Origin: an uncultured Prevotellaceae bacterium
GTDB lineage: Bacteria; Bacteroidota; Bacteroidia; Bacteroidales; Bacteroidaceae
Length of the DNA stretch: 64,000 bases
Direction: 5' to 3'
Assembly: GCA_900316475.1 (NCBI GenBank)
Contig: ONDA01000018.1
Coordinates: 36,409 to 100,408 of the forward strand
Shown: positions 1 through 7,014 of the stretch, in pieces
Layout of the letters: every line of letters starts with the position of its first letter
How positions within the stretch are numbered: the first letter of the stretch is position 1
The notes under the pieces: generated by a model
Databases searched by the model: none
The model's input: the letters and a program-made list of their open reading frames with translations, nothing else
What the model was told of the DNA's origin: nothing
Position numbers and translations under genes: made by a program

Positions 1-2
1 CA

Positions 3-137
3 AACATCTATAAGATTAAGAGGCCGGTGTCTGTTCTGATGTTCTACCCTCTCAATATTCTCATAGTTGGCCTCACCAGCCTCGTATTCTTGTCTGTTTA
101 CTGTTCCGTAACAACCCTTTCTCGCAAATCAATATGA
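3..137 (+). CDS. C-terminal end of a membrane protein (5' end outside window)
   Basis: An open frame enters from the left edge and stops at a TGA that overlaps the ATG of the next gene (ATGA). The visible 44 residues contain a hydrophobic stretch (FYPLNILIVGLTSLVFLSVY) followed by a basic tail, so this is probably the last membrane helix of a membrane protein. Coupling to an LpxL-type acyltransferase suggests lipid or glycolipid work, for example a membrane glycosyltransferase, but that is inference. The family cannot be told from this fragment. Confidence 0.5.
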   Translation, partial: NIYKIKRPVSVLMFYPLNILIVGLTSLVFLSVYCSVTTLSRKSI

Positions 138-1000
138 GAAACAGCCTGTCCGTTGCCGTTATCAATACTCTGTCGTATCTTCCCCTACGCATGCTTTACT
201 TGGTAGCCGACGGGCTTTTATATCCGCTGACTCGTTATCTCATACGCTATCGGCGAACGGTGGTGGAGAATAATCTGGCGCTAGCCTTTCCCGAAAAGAG
301 CGACGAAGAGCGACTGAAAATGGAAAAGACCTTCTACCATCATCTCTGCGACTTATTGGTGGAAATCATCCGTATGCGTCGTATGAGTATCGACGAGCTA
401 CAGAGGCGATTCCAATGGAAGAATCTCGACACGGTCGTGCAAGTATGTGTAAGCGAAAAGAAGACCGTTCTGTGCTACTTTGCCCACTATGGACAATGGG
501 AATGGGCGATTGGAAGTATGACACCTGATCAAGCGGTACGTCCGCTGTATATCTACAGCAAATTACATAACGACAGCCTGAACCGCTGGATGCAGGACTG
601 TCGTTCAAGATTCGGTAACACCCCCGTTGGTATGCAGGATACTTCCAAAACCATTGGAGAGCTGCAACAGAAACAGACTGCAAGTATAGTTATCGCTATT
701 GCCGACCAACTGCCAAAAGAGCAATATGTCCGCCATTTCCATCGCTTTATGGGCATCAAGACCAAGGTTCTTACAGGCACCGAGCAACTCATCAGGAAAT
801 ACGACATGAACGTGTTCTATTGTCGTGTAGAACGCATCAAACGAGGTTACTACACCTGTACTGCCGAACGGATGACAGCCGCTGAAGCATCCTCTAGCCA
901 TGACTGGCCTTATACCGATGCCTATTTCGACCGGCTTCAACAACAAGTGTACCAACGGCCAGAACTGTGGCTATGGTCACACAACAGATGGCGCCGATAA
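134..1000 (+). CDS. LpxL/HtrB-like lipid A-type acyltransferase
   Basis: 288 residues, about the usual size for the lysophospholipid acyltransferase LABLAT family, which moves an acyl chain from acyl-ACP to a lipid at the inner membrane. An N-terminal hydrophobic segment is followed by the HX4E catalytic motif (HYGQWE, near residue 117), then ADQLPKEQ and a conserved C-terminal half ending in the typical LWLWSHNRW. The start overlaps the stop of the upstream membrane protein by four bases, which implies translational coupling. Lipid A acylation is the default role. Acylation of another glycolipid is possible because a second LpxL-like enzyme sits in the polyene cluster at 50.7-51.7 kb. Confidence 0.85.
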   Translation: MRNSLSVAVINTLSYLPLRMLYLVADGLLYPLTRYLIRYRRTVVENNLALAFPEKSDEERLKMEKTFYHHLCDLLVEIIRMRRMSIDELQRRFQWKNLDTVVQVCVSEKKTVLCYFAHYGQWEWAIGSMTPDQAVRPLYIYSKLHNDSLNRWMQDCRSRFGNTPVGMQDTSKTIGELQQKQTASIVIAIADQLPKEQYVRHFHRFMGIKTKVLTGTEQLIRKYDMNVFYCRVERIKRGYYTCTAERMTAAEASSSHDWPYTDAYFDRLQQQVYQRPELWLWSHNRWRR

Positions 1001-1019
1001 AAAATCCAAGCCCCTGGTA

Positions 1020-2572
1020 TCACTTCACCAGAACTTTTTGCCCGTTGACGATATAGATGTCTTGACTCTTCATGGCAGAGGAATATACTCTAGTGCCTTG
1101 AAGGGTGAAGACACCTTTAGCATGGGGGGCTGATTCCGCTACTGTCTGAATAGCATCCGGTTGTTCTGACGCATCGGTACAGGTGAGAGCGATGTGGTCA
1201 AAAAAGAGGTGGGGAGCACTGGCCGAACCCACATTGGCAGCGTTGTAACCAATGGAGATTTTCCCATGTGTTTCTTCAGTTAGGCGAAAAGTGGTCGTGG
1301 CTGTCTGCCAAGCTCCGGCAGCAACGTTGACAGCAGAAGTATAAGGAATGCCATCGTCAGTGATAAACCCCGTAAGACTACTGGCATATTCTTTACCAGT
1401 GTTGGTGTTATAGACAGGAACAGTGAGAGTATAAGATCCTGACGGAAGTGTTACATCCTGATAGTAGTTGCAGTTAGGGGCCGACCATACGCCAAAGATG
1501 CCCAGGCAACGGCCAGTATTTCCTCCATCGGGATTCTTTGTCGGTGCCCCTTTTTGATTTCCCCTGAAAACGTTAGACGAACCATAGGCGAAGACACCCC
1601 CACCCTGTGCGGAGTTAGCATAGCCCCTTTCGTCGGTAACGCCGCTCTCGCCTGCCGTCCACCCTGTGACGGGCTGCATACTATAGACGGCACCAGCCGA
1701 CATATCCTTGCCATAGCCGTAAATGTCGGTCGTCACGACAGGTCCCTCACTGAAGTCGGCGTTTCTGATATATGTGGCGGTGACATCCTTCTGGGTGGGC
1801 TTCTGAACGCGCACGGTCTTGACCTTCCCGTTCTCTAACCAGACGCGAATGGTCTCATCTTTCTTTATGACGCAGTCGTTGAGTACCACATTCAGGATGG
1901 AGATACTAACGGTGGCATCGGCTGTAGCAGTGATGTAGGCAGACGTGGCATCGATGAGCTGAGCCGTGACATGGCTACCTGACACGAGGACAGACAAGGG
2001 CTGTGCCACGGAGTGGTTCTCAGCGAGGCTGAACGTCACTGTTGCCTTGCTGTTATCGATAGTAGTAGGCTCATAGAAAACTGGAGCTGCACCTTGGAAC
2101 TGGAAGTCCTTCAACTGGGCGTTTTCCTCACCCTTAAAGTTGCTGACGAGGAAATAGCTGCGGTCGGCATCGGGGGCGATGACGCCATTCCATCCTGCAG
2201 GCAGCTGATCCTTCAGCGGCAGCAGACGGTGGGTCAGTTCACGGGTCTGCTGGGCATTGACATTACTGTAATAGACGAGATGGCGTGCGTCGACGATGTG
2301 GCCCTTCCTCACGGTGCGCGAGGTATTGCTATACATGGGATAGAGTTTCGAGGTGAAGATGGAGTTGTTGGCACTGCGGTGGCCAAAGCCTATCTTCTTG
2401 CCATTATTAGCAGAGACGACGCCCAGGGCGTTATCGATATTCACCCAGCTGCTCTCAAAGGTGGTGAGGGTGTTGCCGTCGAGCTGTGTGCTGACTGTCT
2501 CTCCGTCCTTGTCATAATAGAGGGTGCGCTTGAGTTTCATCAGCTCGTCGGTAGAGATGGCGAGCAGACAGT
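1020..2572 (-). pseudogene. 3' part of a large secreted-protein gene, N-terminus missing
   Basis: The frame stays open from about 2572 to a stop at 1020, roughly 517 codons. The first in-frame ATG is at 2540, but the protein-like sequence runs upstream of it ([20 protein letters not shown]), so the gene appears cut rather than started here. A beta-rich N-terminal half is followed by a carbohydrate-binding-like domain (about residues 260-460, with the ADFSEG...GWTAG pattern and the YYQDVTLPSGSYTLTV strand). It ends in the YIVNGQKVLVK tail of Bacteroidetes exported proteins. No signal peptide is left. Its family is not recognised; a carbohydrate-active enzyme is a guess. The 5' edge abuts a broken ffh. 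Confidence 0.6.
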
Positions 2573-2948
2573 CTGGGCAACGACCTTCAGCTGCTCGATA
2601 GCGGCAGGACGGTAGACGTCGCAGGCCACCAGCAGCGGGTTCTTGTGCTGGCGCGTCTTCAGCATATTGGCCAGTTTACCTGTGAACGTCGTCTTACCAG
2701 AGCCCTGCAGACCCGACATCAGGATGATGGCCGGACGGTTCTCCAGCTTCAGTTCGGCAGCCTTGCCACCCATCAGTTCCGTCCACCGTGTCTGTGAAGT
2801 TTTTGGCAACCTTGTAGTTCACGTCGGCGTCGAGCAGTGCGCGGCGCACGTCCTTCAGCGTCTCAGCAACGTTTATTTCGGTGATTTTTCCCTCACCTTT
2901 CAGTATTTTGAACGACCGTTCCAGCCGTTCGCTTAAGTTCTCAAACAT
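2573..2948 (-). pseudogene. ffh: Truncated, frameshifted 5' fragment of signal recognition particle GTPase Ffh
   Basis: The first 58 or so residues (MFENLSERLERSFKILKGEG through VAKNFTDTV) are clearly the Ffh N domain. About 22-25 codons are then missing, the frame shifts, and the G domain resumes ([18 protein letters not shown]-loop [25 protein letters not shown]). Homology ends near 2573, where sequence of a different gene begins. Normal Ffh is about 440 residues with an M domain, so this copy cannot work. Ffh is essential, so an intact copy should exist elsewhere, or this is an assembly join. Both the internal deletion and the sharp 3' junction can be seen in the sequence. Confidence 0.85.
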
Positions 2949-3053
2949 CTAATTCTTTGACTTATTTTATTAATAACCTTTTGAACTTTTTGCCATCATT
3001 CTGACACGCCAAACTGCTGACGGGTCTGAATCAGGTGGCAAAAGTACAACAAA

Positions 3054-3086
3054 AAAACGAGACTCCCAAACAAAGAGCCTCGTTTT
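3054..3086 (-). terminator. Rho-independent terminator of the 3107-3916 gene
   Basis: An 8-bp stem (AAAACGAG at 3054-3061 with CTCGTTTT at 3079-3086) lies just past the stop codon of the minus-strand gene. On that strand it is followed by a run of T (A-run 3051-3057 on the plus strand). Confidence 0.7.
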
Positions 3087-3106
3087 AAGTGTTTTTAGTG
3101 ACAAAA

Positions 3107-3916
3107 TCACTTGAATGTTACCTTCTCGCCACCGATGATGTAAACACCGGCCGGCAACAGCGTCTTGGCATCAGCCAGCTTCACCTGCTTCAGCAGAACT
3201 TTGCCACTCAGGTCGTAGACATCGACAACGGCAGCCTCGCCAGCCGTCAACGTCTGCACGCCTGTCACCTCAGAGAAGCTCCTGACGTGCTTAATCTCCA
3301 GACTGGTTGCCGTTGACGAGCGTGTCTCCCAGTTAAAGCCACAACGAGTGGGCAGGAAGCGCTGGTTGGCGGTAGTACGTATCAGCACGCTCTCCAGCAC
3401 CTCAACATTCTGCTGGGCGGGAATGCCATAGTAACCGTCAAGCGCACGGGACTCCCAACCGCTGCTGAACGTCACCTGGTTGCCCATAGCGTCGGCCATA
3501 CGCACAACGTCGGCATCACTACTGAGGCGAGTAGCGCCGTCGTTCCTGACACTCAGATTCTTGGCTGTGGGAGAGAACACGAGGTAGGGCATTCCTGCCT
3601 CTATACCTTCTGACGTACACTCCGTGAAATAAAGGCACAGCTTGCTTCCCTCCTGTCCTATGCCGGCCAATTTCTCCACCTTGATGCCGGGTACGGCCTG
3701 AGTCAGCTGCTCGGCACTGACCGACATCGGCAGGCAAAGTGTGTTGTAACCTGCAAAGAGATAACGGCTCAGACGAACGGTCTGACCGGCATCCGTCATC
3801 TTACTGACATCTAACTTTACGGTCTCTGCCGAAAGTCTTTTCACTTGGTTCTGGCCTACTGCACACTGGCTCCCCATAACGGTCAATGCCACCAAAGAAA
3901 GTATAAAATGCTTCAT
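3107..3916 (-). CDS. Secreted protein with C-terminal sorting-like tail, function unknown
   Basis: 269 residues. A signal peptide (MKHFILSLVALTVMGSQCAVG) leads into a beta-rich body with no family I recognise. The end carries the pattern AAVVDVYDLSGKVLLKQVKL then GVYIIGGEKVTFK, a tail common on Prevotella surface and secreted proteins and similar to type IX-style sorting regions. It has its own promoter (3956-3986) and terminator (3054-3086), so it is probably a single-gene unit. A cell-surface or extracellular location is inferred from the signal peptide and tail only. Confidence 0.75.
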   Translation of the reverse strand: MKHFILSLVALTVMGSQCAVGQNQVKRLSAETVKLDVSKMTDAGQTVRLSRYLFAGYNTLCLPMSVSAEQLTQAVPGIKVEKLAGIGQEGSKLCLYFTECTSEGIEAGMPYLVFSPTAKNLSVRNDGATRLSSDADVVRMADAMGNQVTFSSGWESRALDGYYGIPAQQNVEVLESVLIRTTANQRFLPTRCGFNWETRSSTATSLEIKHVRSFSEVTGVQTLTAGEAAVVDVYDLSGKVLLKQVKLADAKTLLPAGVYIIGGEKVTFK

Positions 3917-3955
3917 AGTAATAATGTTTTTAATATGTTAGCTATTATTTGTGGA

Positions 3956-3986
3956 CAAAAATACAAAAAAAACTGGTATCCTCCAA
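3956..3986 (-). promoter_or_regulatory. Bacteroidetes-type promoter for the 3107-3916 gene
   Basis: On the minus strand the -33 TTG (plus-strand CAA 3984-3986) is separated by 20 bases from TATTTTTG (plus CAAAAATA 3956-3963). This matches the TTG-N19/21-TAnnTTTG consensus of the Bacteroidetes primary sigma factor. The start codon lies 40 bases downstream. Confidence 0.7.
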
Positions 3987-3991
3987 CAAAA

Positions 3992-5152
3992 TTAACAAAA
4001 AATTTGATCCAGGACTACGTCATGGGCGTCGACGGGCACCACAGCCACCCGCTGGAAGGGGAAACAGACACCAATTAATCGAGGTACGAGGTGCGAGGTG
4101 CGAGGTGCGAGGTGTTCCGCCAGAAAGCGGTCGTAGTAGCCACGGCCACGGCCCAGGCGATGACCGGCGGCATCGAAGGCAACGCCGGGAACGAGCGCCA
4201 CATCTATCTGCTCGTAGTCCACGAAAGGCTCGCCCACGGGTTCCAGAATATGGAAGGCACCTTCGCTGAGGTCGGCCTGCGACGTATAGCGGCGCAGCTC
4301 CATTGTCTCGTCGCCGGTCACCTTGGGCAGCACCACCGTCCGTCCTTCTGCTACCAGACGGTCTATAAGCGGCCGGACATCGACCTCATCGGGCAATGGC
4401 CAGTAGACCATCACCACCCTACTCTCACCTATCTGCTGCCACAGTTTCTCGACAATCTCAGCCGACCACCCGGCCATCTTGTCGGCGTGCTGTCGTTTAG
4501 CCTCACGCATCTGCTCGCGCAACAGCGGCTTCGTCAGCGCCCCCGCCCCACGGGCAGAGAACTCACAGCCGCAATACTGCTGATTGTAGAATCCGAACTC
4601 CTTCAGCAACTGGTTGCGCCGCTCCTGCAGTCCGCCCTTCCGCCAGTTCTGTGCCCAGAAAATGGTGCCAGGCACCGTTTCCTCTGCCTGTCTCCCTGCT
4701 CGTTCTATCTGCTCCAGACTCTTCCAGCGGCTTGAGGCCAGCGTCGTTGCGAAATACTTGAAGCCCAACTCCTGCGCCTTGCGCGCCGTCCGCGTCAGCC
4801 GTAATGTGAAACACTGCTCACAGCGCAGTCCCCGCTCCGGCTCACTGCTATAGTCATAGTCTTCGTACCTCGCACCTCGCACCTCGCACCTCGACACCCC
4901 ATCTCGCCACTCCTCGTGGTTGTAGTCGCCGTCAACCCACTGGATGCCGAGCCCCTCAGCATGGCGCTTGCTCTCCTGCTTACGAATCTCATACTCCTCG
5001 CGAGGCCAGATGTTCGGGTTATAATAATATATGGTGGGGCGCACCCCGTTCGCCAGCAGCCATTCCACGATGGCCGACGAACAGGGAGCACAGCAGGCAT
5101 GCAACAGCACCTCCGTACAACCCTCAGGAATCTTTATCGCAGGTTCTTTCAT
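3992..5152 (-). CDS. Fusion of epoxyqueuosine reductase QueH and 5-formyltetrahydrofolate cyclo-ligase
   Basis: 386 residues in two enzymes. Residues 1-212 are QueH (formerly DUF208), which reduces epoxyqueuosine to queuosine in tRNA. It shows LLHACCAPCSS, YYYNPNIWPREEYEIRKQES, RCEQCFTLRL and YCGCEFS, whose Cys bind the metal centre. Residues 213-386 are 5-formyl-THF cyclo-ligase, which returns 5-formyl-THF to the folate pool, with the phosphate-loop signature PGVAFDAAGHRLGRGRGYYD. Each half carries a short insert coded by a 7-bp repeat: SRCEVRGARYED near residue 95 and LAPRTSHLVP near residue 350. The start overlaps the HigA stop by one base. The two halves are usually separate genes, so the fusion is notable. 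Confidence 0.9.
   Translation of the reverse strand: MKEPAIKIPEGCTEVLLHACCAPCSSAIVEWLLANGVRPTIYYYNPNIWPREEYEIRKQESKRHAEGLGIQWVDGDYNHEEWRDGVSRCEVRGARYEDYDYSSEPERGLRCEQCFTLRLTRTARKAQELGFKYFATTLASSRWKSLEQIERAGRQAEETVPGTIFWAQNWRKGGLQERRNQLLKEFGFYNQQYCGCEFSARGAGALTKPLLREQMREAKRQHADKMAGWSAEIVEKLWQQIGESRVVMVYWPLPDEVDVRPLIDRLVAEGRTVVLPKVTGDETMELRRYTSQADLSEGAFHILEPVGEPFVDYEQIDVALVPGVAFDAAGHRLGRGRGYYDRFLAEHLAPRTSHLVPRLIGVCFPFQRVAVVPVDAHDVVLDQIFC
4080..4114 (+). repeat. Heptanucleotide array CGAGGTR x5, inside the QueH/cyclo-ligase gene
   Basis: Five tandem 7-mers CGAGGTA/CGAGGTG lie within the cyclo-ligase half. On the coding strand they read LAPRTSHLVP, placed between YYDRFLAEH and the IGVCFPFQ strand, where normal family members have a short loop. 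Confidence 0.9.
4866..4893 (+). repeat. Heptanucleotide array YACCTCG x4, inside the QueH half
   Basis: TACCTCG followed by three CACCTCG units. The orientation is opposite to the array at 4080, so the gene holds an inverted pair. On the coding strand it reads CEVRGARYED, in a loop just before the conserved EPERG-RCEQC region of QueH. Confidence 0.9.
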
Positions 5153-5550
5153 TAGGCATATTCCAGTATCATATCTGCATTGATACCTAATTTCGAATGC
5201 AGTCGTTTTGCTATAGGCATAGTGATACGCCTCTTTCCACTAAGTATCTGACTGAACACAGACTCGTTGATACCAAGAAATTGAGCTCCTTCCTTTTGCT
5301 TCATATTACGAGCGTAAAAGTAGTCCTCAATCGATCTGATTAATGGAGTTTTCTCACGAAGAGGCATAATATCCATGTATTCATCCTCATACATCGCCAT
5401 CAACTTGCTCAATTCTGAGATTTGTCGAGTGTACTCGTTATCCATCTCAGGTTCAAGCATTCCCTTAACTGTTGCTTCAGAGATTAAGGCCTCCACAATA
5501 GCCTTCGTCTCGTCATACTCCTGCCTTGTTGTCAGTTTATTTTTCTTCAT
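5152..5550 (-). CDS. HigA-like helix-turn-helix regulator/antitoxin
   Basis: 132 residues from the ATG at 5550; an earlier TTG at 5571 is less likely. The C-terminal half is a Cro/C1-type helix-turn-helix (RNMKQKEGAQFLGINESVFS, then ILSGKRRITMPIAKRLHSKL), and the N-terminal part is the acidic helical region of the HigA antitoxin group. A HigB toxin would normally lie just upstream, but that interval is only the promoter and a 67-residue frame without RelE features. It may be an orphan antitoxin or a plain regulator. The textbook promoter at 5597-5628 lies 47 bases before the start. The 1-base overlap with the QueH fusion indicates co-transcription. Confidence 0.8.
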   Translation of the reverse strand: MKKNKLTTRQEYDETKAIVEALISEATVKGMLEPEMDNEYTRQISELSKLMAMYEDEYMDIMPLREKTPLIRSIEDYFYARNMKQKEGAQFLGINESVFSQILSGKRRITMPIAKRLHSKLGINADMILEYA

Positions 5551-5596
5551 CAAGCAATTCTTTGTTAGCAATTATCATCTTTATACTATTTGTGTG

Positions 5597-5628
5597 CAAA
5601 GATACCACTTTCTTTGCAATTCTGCAAA
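5597..5628 (-). promoter_or_regulatory. Promoter of the higA-like / queH transcript
   Basis: On the minus strand TTTG (plus CAAA 5625-5628), 20 bases, then TATCTTTG (plus CAAAGATA 5597-5604). This is an exact fit to the Bacteroidetes consensus. Confidence 0.8.
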
Positions 5629-5701
5629 TTATTTTGCTGTTTTGTAAGGTCAAAGGGTAAAATTGGTTATTTCACCAGTCGACTGGGTTCTTTAAGAAGC
5701 C

Positions 5702-5905
5702 TCATGTCATATACAATTTCTTGACAAACCAATAAGACAGCGATGGCGCTCCTTTACGCCGTTTATACTGCGAGATATCCACTTCGTCAACGATGTTCTC
5801 ATACTGTACGAAGTCCTCTCCCACGTCAGGCCACCGGTCCCTTTTCACCCGTTGCACACATCCATCCATCGCTTGTGTCAGCTCCTCAAATGTTTTCATC
5901 GGCAT
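5702..5905 (-). CDS. Small hypothetical protein
   Basis: 67 codons, starting MPMKTFEELTQAMDG (a second ATG is two codons in). It is acidic then basic, with no signal peptide or membrane segment and no recognised family (QYKRRKGAPSLSYWFVKKL near the end). It lies between the HigA-like regulator and AbiH on the same strand. It may be a small accessory protein or a remnant of the missing toxin partner; coding is only moderately likely. Confidence 0.35.
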   Translation of the reverse strand: MPMKTFEELTQAMDGCVQRVKRDRWPDVGEDFVQYENIVDEVDISQYKRRKGAPSLSYWFVKKLYMT

Positions 5906-5998
5906 TCTCGCAAGTCACTCACGCCCAAACCATCCCATATACCATAGGTACATCAACAGACGAAATTTTCAATCGCCCCATCCCATTATTTACATAAT

Positions 5999-6922
5999 TC
6001 ATGCATGATGGAATAGATTCTCCATTCTGGCTGTATTGATTCTATTTGGGTTATGAAAAACATTTTCTACTTTTCGAAATAAGGAATGACGTTCCTGGTC
6101 ATTATAGTAACTAATAGAAATTGGAGTCTGGGGGGAAATCCTTTCAGCAAGAAAATTGAAATATGTTTTATCAGAGTCTCCCATAGAATGGCCTAATATC
6201 AAGATTTTTTCAACATTATCGTCGTTTATAGTTTGAAGGAATTCGATTAACATTTCCATTCCCTCTTCGTTTTTTTTCTTGAAATCTCTAAGCAATGTGA
6301 TATAGACATCTTTAATATTTTCAGGATTAGCTCCACAGGTAATTATCTCATTAGTAGAATATTCATCAAAAACAACACTTCTTTCTATATATTCTTCTAA
6401 AGCTCCATGTCCAAAAATAGGCATCATATCGTCATTGTTACACAAATTATGATGTATATAACATATATGAGAAGAAGGAATATTATATGTGGTTTCAAGA
6501 ATATTTGTATAATTAAAGGTCAAATAATAGTCTTCATTTGACAACTCAAATTTCCTCTCAACGTTCCGATTTACTAAAGTATCATGAACCCACTCTCTAA
6601 ACAACAATCCAATGTCAATAAAAAGCCCATCACATGCATTTTCCAATGAAGTATCCAAATCAAGTGCCCTTTCTGGATTCTGTCTTGCATGATTAATTAA
6701 TCTGCGAGCGTTTTTTATAACACTACGATTAACATTGAAATTGATCAAGTTGTTTTCGAAATCCTTCCACAAGAAAGATGGATTTCCTTCGCCAAACATT
6801 GACCCAATTCGATGAAACATATCGTGGTGGTATTCACAGACATATTGCAGGAAATCAGAATACCGACTCTGCAACCCATGACTTATATCAAACCCATTTC
6901 CTATAATATAGAACTTACTCAT
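5999..6922 (-). CDS. abiH: AbiH family phage abortive-infection protein
   Basis: 307 residues. It opens with FYIIGNGFDISHGLQSRYSD, the nucleotide-binding-like signature of the AbiH family (first described as a lactococcal abortive-infection gene), followed by the aromatic-rich DFLQYVCEYHHDMF region. The conserved late motif ILILGHSMGDSDKTYFNFL is present, so the gene looks complete at a normal length. The mechanism is unknown. It acts alone in other hosts, and no partner gene is evident here. Base composition is clearly more AT-rich than the neighbouring chromosome, consistent with horizontal transfer. No good promoter was found in the 90 bases upstream. Confidence 0.88.
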   Translation of the reverse strand: MSKFYIIGNGFDISHGLQSRYSDFLQYVCEYHHDMFHRIGSMFGEGNPSFLWKDFENNLINFNVNRSVIKNARRLINHARQNPERALDLDTSLENACDGLFIDIGLLFREWVHDTLVNRNVERKFELSNEDYYLTFNYTNILETTYNIPSSHICYIHHNLCNNDDMMPIFGHGALEEYIERSVVFDEYSTNEIITCGANPENIKDVYITLLRDFKKKNEEGMEMLIEFLQTINDDNVEKILILGHSMGDSDKTYFNFLAERISPQTPISISYYNDQERHSLFRKVENVFHNPNRINTARMENLFHHA

Positions 6923-7014
6923 ATCGTTACATATCTTGCTAATAATTAATTGTGGAATCGTTTTCCGCAGTGGTAAAAGAAGCAGTTTCTGCCGCTGTGA
7001 CCAGCCCCCATGAG

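Noticed and set aside
2013-2615. 200-codon plus-strand frame
   Set aside because: Lies fully antisense to the secreted-protein remnant with the typical look of a shadow frame.
5572-5905. HigB toxin next to the HigA-like gene
   Set aside because: The interval holds only the promoter and a 67-codon frame with no RelE-type features.
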